Of a stretch of DNA of 40,739 nucleotides, positions 29,315-36,297 are shown piece by piece. Source of the DNA: a virus; the IMG/VR virus record IMGVR_UViG_3300048916_000152, positions 1 to 40,739 of that record. One strand, given 5' to 3'. The position numbers were made by a program, and so were the translations under genes. Each line of letters begins with the position of its first letter. Position 1 is the first letter of the stretch. Under the pieces are notes generated by a model. That model ran no database searches and was not told the DNA's origin. It saw only the letters and a program-made list of their open reading frames with translations.

Positions 29315-31239
29315 GCCATCTGCATCTCGACTTCGAAACGCGCAGCAAAGCGAACATCGACTTCGGCTACGACCTCTACGCCCGGAATGCCGAGGTTCTC
29401 ATGCTCGCGTGGGCTTTTGATAACGAGCCCGTCAACCTGTGGGTTCCCGTCGAAGGTGACCTGATGCCGCCGGTCCTGTATGACGGTCTGCAAACCTCCA
29501 GCGTGCAGAAGGTCGCGTGGAACTCCGCGTTCGAGCGTGCCATCTTCCTGCACTGCCGCGACATTGATATCCCCCGCGAGCAGTGGCTGGACCCGAAGTT
29601 CATGGCCCGCTACGCCGGAATGCCCGCGCACCTGAAAGACGTGTCGCGCATCCTCGATCTCGGCGACGACGGTAAGGACAAAGACGGCCGGCGTCTCATC
29701 AAACTGTTCACGATTCCGAACAAGAAAGGTGTGTTCAATCAGCCGAAGGACCACCCGGAAGATTGGGAACTGTTCAAAGCGTACGCGAAGCAGGACGTGG
29801 TCGCGGAGCGTAGCGCCCTGATCGAATTGTCGAAGGCGTACTCACTCCCGCCGCGCGAGAACAAGATTGCCATGCTCGACTGGAAGATCAACGAGCGTGG
29901 CATGCCGGTGGACTTGAAGTTCGTCACGCAGAAGAACATCGAAGTGAACGCGGAGAAGGCCCGCCTCATGGAGAAGTTCAAAGCACACACCGGCCTCGAG
30001 AATCCCAACAGCGTCACTCAGCTACTGCCGTGGCTGAACGCGCGCGGCTACAAGTTCAACTCTCTCGGCGAAGCGAAGGTAAGAGCCGCACTGAGCAACG
30101 GCTGCACCGCGGAAGTGAAGCGCGCTCTCGAGTTGCGACTCGCTACGTCACGCTCAAGCACGTCGAAGCTCACCGCGGCTCTGGCCCGGACGAGCGCCGA
30201 CAGCCGCGTGCGCTACTGCTACACCTACTACGGCGCGCACACCGGCCGGTGGAGCGGACAAGGAGTACAGCCGCAGAACCTGCCGCGCAACGTGGTGAGC
30301 ATTGGAGAAGTCGAAGCCGACATGCGCGCTATCTTCCGCGCGCCCGAGGGCAAGGTGCTCTCGGTCTCCGATCTCTCGCAGATCGAAGTACGAGTGAACG
30401 CATGGCTCGCCGGTTGCGAAACACTGCTCGACATCTTCCGTCGCATCGACGAAGGCGAAGAGTGCGACGTCTACAAAGACTTCGCAGCGAACACGATGTA
30501 TCAGATCCCCTACGACCAAGTCACGAAGCAGATGCGGCAGATCGCGAAGTCTGCGGTCCTCGGCGCTGGATTCGGATGCGGCCCGGGCGACCTGCTCTTC
30601 TCGTGCTGCGGCCAGCCGGTAGCGAAGGGACACACTGAGCGTTGCGAGCAGGACGGCGACGAAGTTAAGACCGGCCTGTGGGGTTACGCGCACAACATGG
30701 GCATCGACATGTCGAAGGAAGATGCCAAGCAGGCCGTGTACGCGTTCCGCGATGGTTACTACGAGATTCCGCAGTTGTGGAAGAACCTCGAGTACGCCGC
30801 GTATCAATGCGTGCTGAATCCCGGCAAGTGGATTGACGGCGGCGACTTGAAGTTCGTCGCGCGCAAAGAGCGCATGGTGATCGAGCTTCCCACCGGACGC
30901 CGACTCTACTATCGCAACCCGCGCGTCGTGCAGGGCGAGTGGCCTGATGGACGCCCGAAGCAGATGCTGACCTACGACGGCAAGTACCACCGCGAAGCAA
31001 CGTACGGCGGCAAGCTCTGCGAGAACGTCGTGCAGGCAATCGCACGCGACGTGATTGCGGAAGGTATGCTGCGCGCCGACGCCCGCGGCCTCGACATCGT
31101 CGGACACACGCACGACGAAGTCATCTGCGAAGGCGCGGTCCTCGATCAGTTGAACGAGTGCCTCACCGAACCGATGCCGTGGGCTCCGGGCATTCCGCTC
31201 GCTGCCGATGGATACGAAGCGGAGGTCTACAAAAAGTAG
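29311..31239 (+). CDS. Family A DNA polymerase with 3'-5' exonuclease
   Basis: The product has 642 residues. The exonuclease domain opens with HLDFETRS (Asp7, Glu9). In the polymerase domain, motif A is SDLSQIEVR (353-361), the O helix is RQIAKSAVLGAGFG (409-422) and motif C is HTHDEV with HDE at 601-603. In the O helix the position equal to E. coli Pol I Phe762 is Leu417 and that of Tyr766 is Phe421. It replicates the phage genome with the prim-pol/helicase. A Leu at the 762 position has been linked in viral ecology work to temperate or slow-replicating phages, in agreement with the integrase here. Confidence 0.93.
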   Translation: MSHLHLDFETRSKANIDFGYDLYARNAEVLMLAWAFDNEPVNLWVPVEGDLMPPVLYDGLQTSSVQKVAWNSAFERAIFLHCRDIDIPREQWLDPKFMARYAGMPAHLKDVSRILDLGDDGKDKDGRRLIKLFTIPNKKGVFNQPKDHPEDWELFKAYAKQDVVAERSALIELSKAYSLPPRENKIAMLDWKINERGMPVDLKFVTQKNIEVNAEKARLMEKFKAHTGLENPNSVTQLLPWLNARGYKFNSLGEAKVRAALSNGCTAEVKRALELRLATSRSSTSKLTAALARTSADSRVRYCYTYYGAHTGRWSGQGVQPQNLPRNVVSIGEVEADMRAIFRAPEGKVLSVSDLSQIEVRVNAWLAGCETLLDIFRRIDEGEECDVYKDFAANTMYQIPYDQVTKQMRQIAKSAVLGAGFGCGPGDLLFSCCGQPVAKGHTERCEQDGDEVKTGLWGYAHNMGIDMSKEDAKQAVYAFRDGYYEIPQLWKNLEYAAYQCVLNPGKWIDGGDLKFVARKERMVIELPTGRRLYYRNPRVVQGEWPDGRPKQMLTYDGKYHREATYGGKLCENVVQAIARDVIAEGMLRADARGLDIVGHTHDEVICEGAVLDQLNECLTEPMPWAPGIPLAADGYEAEVYKK

Positions 31240-31266
31240 GGGGTGCCCTATGCGTAGCTAAAAACG

Positions 31267-31301
31267 AACCCCACGCCGGTCACTCCGACGTGGGGTTTTT
31301 T
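31267..31301 (+). terminator. Terminator after the polymerase gene
   Basis: AACCCCACG (31267-31275) pairs with CGTGGGGTT (31289-31297) and runs into T's to 31301. The mirror side has only a CGTTTT run, so it may also work weakly for the convergent gene ending at 31300. Confidence 0.85.
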
Positions 31302-31515
31302 ATTCCCTTATGGATTCTATGAACGCTTCCCGATGTTGGTCCCAAGCCTCAAGGGTTTCCAACATGTACTTCGCGATCATGGCCGTTGTATCAGTGCATT
31401 TTGGATCACTAAGAAGAGCCTCGCAGCCACTCCTCACTGCTTGGGAATGCGCTCGCGTGCGCCAATATAACTCCTCTACACCCTTTCGGACGTCAACGTC
31501 CGCTGCTTTGGACAT
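31300..31515 (-). CDS. Small helical protein, convergent to the replication operon
   Basis: The product has 71 residues, entirely helical and polar (SKAADVDVRKGVEELYWRTR, with Cys at about 30 and 40, then LETLEAWDQHREAFIESI). No family is recognised. Codon use and the lack of any overlapping plus-strand gene support it. GGGAGG lies 14 bases upstream of the ATG, a wide spacing. Like the gene at 25103-25456 it is isolated on the minus strand between plus-strand operons. Confidence 0.5.
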   Translation of the reverse strand: MSKAADVDVRKGVEELYWRTRAHSQAVRSGCEALLSDPKCTDTTAMIAKYMLETLEAWDQHREAFIESIRE

Positions 31516-31643
31516 GGTTCGGTCATTGGGCCTCCCACCGAATGCGGTTACCAGCTACTCCCGATAGTAACTGATGTCGCACCTCCCGCCGCGGATGCAT
31601 AAAACACCCCGCTTTTCTGACACAAATAAAATCACACAGACCC

Positions 31644-31691
31644 TTGACACGGCTAAATAACGTGATAATCTTACGTCACTAACAAACACAC
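31644..31691 (+). promoter_or_regulatory. Promoter of the RHH operon
   Basis: TTGACA (31644-31649), followed by a TGATAATCT region (-10 as TAATCT at 31666-31671, spacer 16). The leader is about 14 bases without a Shine-Dalgarno. CGTGATA (31661-31667) and TTACGTCACT (31671-31680) overlap the -10 and start site; related strings occur at other promoters of this phage. Confidence 0.6.
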
Positions 31692-31886
31692 ATGCAAAAC
31701 ATACAAATCACTCTCTCCGAAGCCGACGTAGAGGAACTGGACGCAGCCATCGCTGAAACCGAACCGGACTCCGTTACCGGCCAGCGCATCAGCCGTCGCC
31801 TCTTCGTCACCGAAGCTGTCCAATCCTGCCTCGCCAGCCGTCGCTTGGCGCGGCTCTTCCCGGGTTCTCCAGAGGAAACCGAATAA
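31692..31886 (+). CDS. Ribbon-helix-helix-like DNA-binding protein
   Basis: The product has 64 residues: strand QNIQITLSEADVEELDAAIA, a second part RISRRLFVTEAVQSCLASRR and a short acidic tail. This is the size and order of an RHH (Arc/CopG) repressor, which binds as a dimer through the N-terminal strand. It is first in its operon, just behind a promoter with operator-like strings, so autoregulation is likely. The stop is directly followed by the nuclease ATG. Confidence 0.6.
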   Translation: MQNIQITLSEADVEELDAAIAETEPDSVTGQRISRRLFVTEAVQSCLASRRLARLFPGSPEETE

Positions 31887-32768
31887 ATGTCCAAGCTCAC
31901 CCAAGTATACGGTGGAAGGGCGTACATCGAGTTCCACTCAGGTCGCGGCGACAAGCATTACTACGTCGTCTCGATTCCTGAACTCGATCTCTACGACCTC
32001 TTCCAGCCAAGCGTAACGGGCGTCTTGTCGATGCAAGACAAGTCCGGCGCGCTGGTGCATTGGGCGACCAACTGCCTGTATGAGTACGCGAAGGCCGCGG
32101 TTGCATCACTGCCCGAACCCATCAAACGCGGTGCCATCACCGCCATGCTCACTCGCGCCATGAAGGATTGGCGTCGCGTGAAGGACGAGAAAGCCGACAT
32201 CGGCTCTGTCGTTCACCGTGTTCTCGAGCAGGAGCTTCTGGCTCGCGCCGGTAAGGCCGACCACCCGAAGTTGCCACTCGTCGCGGACCCCATTCTTGCC
32301 CCCGGGCTCGATGAAGAAATGATCGCGCAAGCGAACAACTGCATCAAGGCCGGTTTCCAGTTCTTCGACGAGCACCACATTGAACTGATCGCAACGGAAG
32401 CCGTGCGTTGGTCTCCGAAGTATGGATACCTCGGCACCGGCGACCTCGTCGCGATGTACGACGGTGTGCGCGCTTCGCTCGACTACAAGTCCGGCAAACG
32501 AATTTACCCCTCAGTGTGGCTCCAACTCGCCGCCTATCAAAAGGCGTGGGAAGAGGAGTTCCCCGAACAACCAATCGAGAAGCGTGTCGCGATCAACGTC
32601 GGACGCGACGGCATTCTCTCAACCATGGAGCGTGACAACACAACCATCCAGCAGGACTTCGCGGCGTTCCTCGGACTCCTCCGCATCTGGCGGTGGAACG
32701 AAGAGAACAAGGACTACAAACCCAAACCGGCACCACAGATCGTCGGCCCGTTCTACCAAAACGCGTAA
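31887..32768 (+). CDS. PD-(D/E)XK nuclease (RecB/Cas4-like)
   Basis: The product has 293 residues. The catalytic set is visible: helix with GSVVHRVLEQEL (His110), Glu171, GTGDLVAMYDG (Asp186), SLDYKSGK (Asp199, Lys201) and the QLAAY motif (213-217) typical of RecB-family exonucleases. The N-terminal 100 residues are less conserved (SVTGVLSMQDKSGALVHW). It likely processes DNA ends during replication or recombination, or degrades host DNA. It is co-transcribed with SSB-like and DUF6197-type genes. Confidence 0.85.
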   Translation: MSKLTQVYGGRAYIEFHSGRGDKHYYVVSIPELDLYDLFQPSVTGVLSMQDKSGALVHWATNCLYEYAKAAVASLPEPIKRGAITAMLTRAMKDWRRVKDEKADIGSVVHRVLEQELLARAGKADHPKLPLVADPILAPGLDEEMIAQANNCIKAGFQFFDEHHIELIATEAVRWSPKYGYLGTGDLVAMYDGVRASLDYKSGKRIYPSVWLQLAAYQKAWEEEFPEQPIEKRVAINVGRDGILSTMERDNTTIQQDFAAFLGLLRIWRWNEENKDYKPKPAPQIVGPFYQNA

Positions 32769-32798
32769 ATCCAAAACACAAAAAGAGGAGAAAAGGAA

Positions 32799-33125
32799 AT
32801 GGCGAGACAAACAGTAGTTGAGACGTTGAAGGCGGCACTGAAGAAGTTCCGCAACGGCAAAGCGTGGACGCAGGGCGCGATGGCGAAAGACAAGAACGGC
32901 GAATACACCTCGCCCAAGCGTAAGAACGCGGTGTCGTTCTGCGCTTATGGCGCGGTGGAAGCGGCGGGGGGCCGCAAAAAGCTCGCCCTCGCGTTCTTGG
33001 ACGCAGCGGCACGGAACAGCGGCAGAGACTGCGCCATCGATTTCAACGACCACGATGGCCGGACCTTCGCTGAGGTCAAAGATCTTTTCAAGAGCGCAAT
33101 CAAGTCGGCCAAAGCAGCGGCCTAA
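32799..33125 (+). CDS. DUF6197-like protein
   Basis: The product has 108 residues. The pattern WTQGAMAKDKNGEY, VSFCAYGAVEAAGG and IDFNDHDGRTFAEVKDLFKS matches the DUF6197 layout seen in many actinobacterial and phage genomes (W..G..A.d..G, FC..GA, fND..g.....V). Its biochemical role is unknown. A GGAG-rich leader (GAGGAGAAAAGGAA) precedes the ATG. It lies between the nuclease and the SSB-like gene. Confidence 0.7.
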   Translation: MARQTVVETLKAALKKFRNGKAWTQGAMAKDKNGEYTSPKRKNAVSFCAYGAVEAAGGRKKLALAFLDAAARNSGRDCAIDFNDHDGRTFAEVKDLFKSAIKSAKAAA

Positions 33126-33161
33126 ACCCAAAACACAAACCCAAAAGGAGCTTCAAACAAC

Positions 33162-33692
33162 ATGGCTTTTATCGTTGAGCAAAAACCTGCCGGTGAATCG
33201 CAGTTCGTCCTGATGGACGAGGGATTCAACAACGCTGTCATCTCCGAAGTCCGCGATCTGGGAATGGTCCCTGTCAACCCGAGCTTCCTCGCAGCGAACC
33301 GCGAGAAGGCGAAGAAGGAAGGCAAAGACCCGAACAAGGTCAAGACGCAGGAGCGCAAGTGCCGAATCATCTACAAGGGTGACGGCGAAGCCGAAGCGGC
33401 CGAGACCCTCACGGTCTCCCTGCACGACAAGGCGACTCTCGCCAAGCGTGTGAAGTCGCTCACCGGCACGGCCCCGGGCCAGAAGTTCGATCTCGAGACG
33501 CTGGTCGGCACGCCGGTCACGGTCCAGATCGAGCACTACGTCAAGCAGAACGGCTATGACGGAGCCAAGGTCGTTGCCGTCGCGCGTCGCAAGGAAGCGA
33601 AGGCAGCAGGCAAAGCTGTGGTGAAAGCCACCGCACCTGCCGCCGCTCCGGCCACCAACACGGAGATCACCGACGACGACCTCCCGTTCTAG
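33162..33692 (+). CDS. Single-stranded DNA-binding protein-like
   Basis: The product has 176 residues. The body is beta-rich and fits an OB-fold: AFIVEQKPAGESQFVLMDEG, KCRIIYKGDGEAEAAETLTV and TPVTVQIEHYVKQNGYDGAK. An Ala/Pro/Lys-rich linker (about 145-165) then leads to an acidic tip ending in DDDLPF, the hallmark by which SSBs recruit partner enzymes. It would cover single strands at the phage fork. Assignment rests on the tip, composition and neighbourhood. Confidence 0.75.
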   Translation: MAFIVEQKPAGESQFVLMDEGFNNAVISEVRDLGMVPVNPSFLAANREKAKKEGKDPNKVKTQERKCRIIYKGDGEAEAAETLTVSLHDKATLAKRVKSLTGTAPGQKFDLETLVGTPVTVQIEHYVKQNGYDGAKVVAVARRKEAKAAGKAVVKATAPAAAPATNTEITDDDLPF

Positions 33693-33702
33693 GCCCAATC
33701 CC

Positions 33703-33743
33703 ATCGGGAGAGTCCGCTAGTCACGGCTCTCCCGATTCTTTTT
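33703..33743 (+). terminator. Terminator after the SSB-like gene
   Basis: ATCGGGAGAG (from 33703) pairs with CTCTCCCGAT (to 33736), with a 14-base loop, then CTTTTT. A short zinc-ribbon gene starts 12 bases later, so read-through or a separate start is needed for the genes downstream. Confidence 0.8.
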
Positions 33744-33755
33744 GAAAGGACTCAA

Positions 33756-33881
33756 ATGCCGTGGCTTCGATGCTGTCCGCACTGCAAGAAACAACTGAGC
33801 AAAGAACGTCTCTCCGATTTCCTCCGCTGCGTCTGCGGTTGGGTATGGGGAGAACAACCGAAAGCGCCGGAAAGGAACTGA
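33756..33881 (+). CDS. 41-aa zinc-ribbon peptide
   Basis: The product has 41 residues with two metal knuckles, CCPHC and CVCGW, in a basic chain (MPWLRCCPHCKKQLSKE at the start). A GAAAGGA site lies before the ATG at 33756 and the TGA is directly followed by the ATG of the HNH gene. It is too short for many gene finders. Small zinc ribbons in phages often bind RNA polymerase or DNA; no specific partner is visible. Confidence 0.65.
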   Translation: MPWLRCCPHCKKQLSKERLSDFLRCVCGWVWGEQPKAPERN

Positions 33882-34412
33882 ATGGCCTGTAAACACGAAG
33901 GCGGTACCGGACCCTGTAAGCGTAGCGCGAAGCGCAACTGTTACGCGCAGCAACGTCAGTACCACGCGGAGCGTCGCGCGACCCCGGAAGGCGGCTACAG
34001 ATTGCATATCGACAACTGCCGCGCGCGGGGGCTCGAGAACGAACTGACCATGGAGCAATACCAGTGGCTACGCACGCAGCCCTGCGCGTATTGCGACGAA
34101 CCGGCATCCGGTGTTGACCGCGTGAAGAGCGAGTACGGATACACCCTGCTCAACTCCGTGCCCTGCTGCTGGTCCTGCAATCGCTCCAAGAACAACCTCG
34201 ACGTGAAGGCTTTCGTCATCGCGATCAACGCGGCTTCGAAGCACTCCCCGTCGTACGAAATTTTCAAGCAGAGATGGATAAAAGTCCGGGAGGAACTGTG
34301 CCGCTCTACGAATACGAATGCAACACGTCCGGTTGCGGAGAACGAACTGAACGCATCGTCAGCATCAAGCTTGCCGACAAGCAGCGATGTCTTCGATGCG
34401 GACAGCGCTTAA
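33882..34412 (+). CDS. HNH endonuclease with overprinted tail
   Basis: The product has 176 residues. The N-terminus is basic and Cys-containing. The nuclease core is CAYCDEPASGVDRVKSEYGY (Cys68, Cys71, Asp79), LLNSVPCCWSCNRSKNN (Asn91, Cys96, Cys99, Asn100). The GVDRV...GY...N...CC..CN pattern is a recurrent phage HNH/treble-clef type. From about residue 139 the reading overlaps the next gene in another frame and becomes Ser/Asn/Ala-rich without structure, so the tail is probably not functional. Confidence 0.8.
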   Translation: MACKHEGGTGPCKRSAKRNCYAQQRQYHAERRATPEGGYRLHIDNCRARGLENELTMEQYQWLRTQPCAYCDEPASGVDRVKSEYGYTLLNSVPCCWSCNRSKNNLDVKAFVIAINAASKHSPSYEIFKQRWIKVREELCRSTNTNATRPVAENELNASSASSLPTSSDVFDADSA

Positions 34413-34501
34413 CGCTTCAGATCTCTAGGCCCGCGGGATTCCCAGTAGGTAAATACGGAAAAGGTGGAGGACTCAGTGCAAACCAAACGAATCGGGATTG
34501 A
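34298..34501 (+). CDS. FmdB-like zinc-ribbon protein, GTG start
   Basis: The product has 67 residues. Read from the GTG at 34298 it starts PLYEYECNTSGCGERTERIV after the initiator, the standard FmdB regulator opening, with a second CxxC knuckle QRCLRCGQRL. GGAGG lies 5 bases before the GTG. An ATG at 34274 would add eight residues without homology. The first 115 bases lie inside the HNH gene in a different frame. The role is unknown; FmdB-like ribbons are widespread in phages. Confidence 0.7.
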   Translation: MPLYEYECNTSGCGERTERIVSIKLADKQRCLRCGQRLTLQISRPAGFPVGKYGKGGGLSANQTNRD

Positions 34502-35054
34502 CGTGGATGATGTGCTCGCAGACTTCGTGTCTGCATTCCGCGCGATCTGCAACAAGCTGTACGGTACGCCGCTCGACACGGAGCCGGTGGATTGGGCGTG
34601 GTCGAACTTCAACCTCACGAAAGAGCAGTTGGACAAAGCGTGGGAAGTCGTTCGCTCGACCTCGCAGTTTTGGTACCTGCTCCATCCCGTTGACTCTGCC
34701 AGCTACTTCAGCATGCAGAGGCTGAGGAACAAAAAGCTGTTCTTCATCACGTCCCGCTTCGATACCCGAGGAGCCAGTGCGGAAGATCAGACCGCAGCGT
34801 GGCTCGCTCACAACTACGACCTGATGTACCCAACCGCCATCGTCGGCACGCCGAAAGGCATTACGGCGAAGGCGCTCGGCCTCACTCACTTCGTGGATGA
34901 CCGGCCCGAGAACTGCTTGGACGTTCTGGCCCACGTTCCCGAATGCCAAGTGTTCATTAAGGACACTTCGCACAACCGCCACTTCAAACACCCGGGGATC
35001 TCCCGCGTGACTTCGTTCGACGCTTTCTCACTGCTCGTAGGAGGGCAAAATTGA
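34476..35054 (+). CDS. HAD-type 5'-nucleotidase (deoxyribonucleotidase-like)
   Basis: The product has 192 residues from the GTG at 34476, which has GGAGG five bases upstream; another GTG at 34464 lies within that site region and is less likely. The HAD nucleophile motif is GIDVDDVLADF (Asp9, Asp11). FFITSR is motif II and LTHFVDDRPENCLDV is motif IV. This is the layout of 5'(3')-deoxyribonucleotidases (NT5C type), which remove phosphate from nucleoside monophosphates and so tune nucleotide pools. It overlaps the FmdB-like gene and the next gene by a few bases. Confidence 0.82.
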   Translation: MQTKRIGIDVDDVLADFVSAFRAICNKLYGTPLDTEPVDWAWSNFNLTKEQLDKAWEVVRSTSQFWYLLHPVDSASYFSMQRLRNKKLFFITSRFDTRGASAEDQTAAWLAHNYDLMYPTAIVGTPKGITAKALGLTHFVDDRPENCLDVLAHVPECQVFIKDTSHNRHFKHPGISRVTSFDAFSLLVGGQN

Positions 35055-35518
35055 TCGCAAATGAAAACACCAAAAACCCCGGCCTGCCGTCGATTGGTGG
35101 TGGCCCAACCCGAGCGACGACGCTCCCGACGGACGCGGCTGGTCGCAAGTCTTTTCCGATTGCTTCCGGTTTTATGGACTACTTCCCGGACGCCATCGCT
35201 GCTATCGCTCACCTTTCGTGGAAGGGCAACGAACAGCACAACCCGGGCCAGCCGCTTCATTGGGCGCGCGGCAAGTCAACGGATGAAGCGGACACGCTCA
35301 TGCGCCACTTCCTCCAGCGCGGCACTCTCGACAGCGACGGCATCCGTCACTCCGTGAAGGTCGCATGGCGCGCTCTCGCTCTCTTGCAGAAAGAGATCGA
35401 AGCGGAGCAGAAGGCACCAGCGCCGTTGACGTACACATACACGGGCCCGATTCCGATTGCTCCGGGCTACTACGACAAGCCGGTGAGGTTGTCAACAGCC
35501 GTGGACCTTAGCAAGTAA
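35051..35518 (+). CDS. DUF5664 / dATP-dGTP diphosphohydrolase-type protein
   Basis: The product has 155 residues. The pattern YFPDAIAAIAHLSWKGNEQH, LHWARGKSTDEADTLMRHF and RHSVKVAWRALALLQKEIE matches the DUF5664 family, annotated as the N-terminal domain of dATP/dGTP diphosphohydrolases. It would hydrolyse purine deoxynucleoside triphosphates, or act as a sensor of them. There is no PurZ-like gene, so 2-aminoadenine DNA is not indicated. Start ATG... TGATCG overlap couples it to the nucleotidase. Confidence 0.72.
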   Translation: MIANENTKNPGLPSIGGGPTRATTLPTDAAGRKSFPIASGFMDYFPDAIAAIAHLSWKGNEQHNPGQPLHWARGKSTDEADTLMRHFLQRGTLDSDGIRHSVKVAWRALALLQKEIEAEQKAPAPLTYTYTGPIPIAPGYYDKPVRLSTAVDLSK

Positions 35519-35529
35519 CTCAACCACGT

Positions 35530-35581
35530 TACCTTCGTGCTACGTCGGATGTCAGTTTACGGCGTAGTACGAAGGTACTAC
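35530..35581. promoter_or_regulatory. Two mutually exclusive hairpins before the excisionase gene
   Basis: TACCTTCGTGCTACG (35530-35544) pairs with 35563-35577 (15 bp, one G-U in RNA). The second arm also takes part in a perfect 7-bp hairpin GTAGTAC-GAAG-GTACTAC (35564-35581). Only one can form at a time. It lies in the leader of the excisionase gene, after the nucleotide-metabolism genes, and could be an attenuator or a protein-binding site. Confidence 0.5.
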
Positions 35582-35731
35582 TATCGTCGCATTCAAGGGG
35601 ACACCTCCCCGCTGGACCAATCGCTGTGGCTACGCTGCTGGATGTCACCCCAGTACGCACGGCAATCTGCGAATCCTGTCTGCGACTCACGATCATCGGC
35701 GTACCGTGCAGGTGCGCGAGGACCAGACAAG

Positions 35732-35941
35732 ATGTCAAAACCAAACGCAGTTAGCCCCCGCTTACTAGGTACTGAGGCTGCGGCCGTTTATTTAGGCATC
35801 TCCCCACGCTCTCTTAGGTCGTTAAACTACGATGGAAAACTGACCGCTATTTTTCCATTTTTTCCGTCGCGTAAGATTATGCTGTTTGATATACTTGACC
35901 TCGACGACTGGATATCACGTCAGAAAGGTCTAACAGCATGA
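35732..35941 (+). CDS. Excisionase-like helix-turn-helix protein
   Basis: The product has 69 residues from the ATG at 35732. A longer upstream frame exists to 35537 but runs through the leader hairpins. The core LLGTEAAAVYLGISPRSLRS is a MerR/Xis-type helix-turn-helix, followed by the wing-like FFPSRKIMLFDILDLDDWIS. Proteins of this type bend DNA at att sites and set the direction of integrase. It lies two genes before the integrase and overlaps the next gene by 4 bp. Confidence 0.72.
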   Translation: MSKPNAVSPRLLGTEAAAVYLGISPRSLRSLNYDGKLTAIFPFFPSRKIMLFDILDLDDWISRQKGLTA

Positions 35942-36297
35942 AACGCGTCGTTCACACAACACTGGCTTTCCTTGCACTCACCCTCGCGGTGGGGGCTAAG
36001 GACAAGCCAGTTTTTTCTTTAACGGCTCACGTTCTTTCAGCCGGGGTGGCCCGGACACACAGCGTCTACCGCCATGGCGCGGGGTCAAACAGCACCGGCG
36101 TCTCCCGGCAGCAGTTGACCGAGATTCAGATCGGGAACCTCATCTACTCCTCAGAGAGTCAGTGCAAACTCGTGGACGTCGGCAAAGAATACCCCGCGGC
36201 CCTCGACGACAAACACAAGATTCTTCAACTGGACATGGGATATGAGAACAAGATTTGCAGGTACCGCGTGAGCGCGGTGAGGGAGGACAAACAGTGA
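35938..36297 (+). CDS. Secreted protein between xis and int (lysogenic cargo candidate)
   Basis: The product has 119 residues with a signal peptide (KRVVHTTLAFLALTLAVGAK) and no lipobox. The mature part is beta-rich, with TEIQIGNLIYSSESQCKLVD, VGKEYPAALDD and KICRYRVSAVRE. The layout resembles small secreted proteins frequent in Acidobacteriota genomes, which is the main host hint here. No phage function is apparent, and it is inserted between excisionase and integrase, coupled to both by overlaps, so it is a good 'moron' candidate expressed from the prophage. Confidence 0.65.
   Translation: MKRVVHTTLAFLALTLAVGAKDKPVFSLTAHVLSAGVARTHSVYRHGAGSNSTGVSRQQLTEIQIGNLIYSSESQCKLVDVGKEYPAALDDKHKILQLDMGYENKICRYRVSAVREDKQ

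Noticed and set aside
35051-35518. 2-aminoadenine (Z) genome system
   Set aside because: A dATP/dGTP diphosphohydrolase-type protein is present, but no PurZ-like synthetase or matching polymerase type accompanies it.
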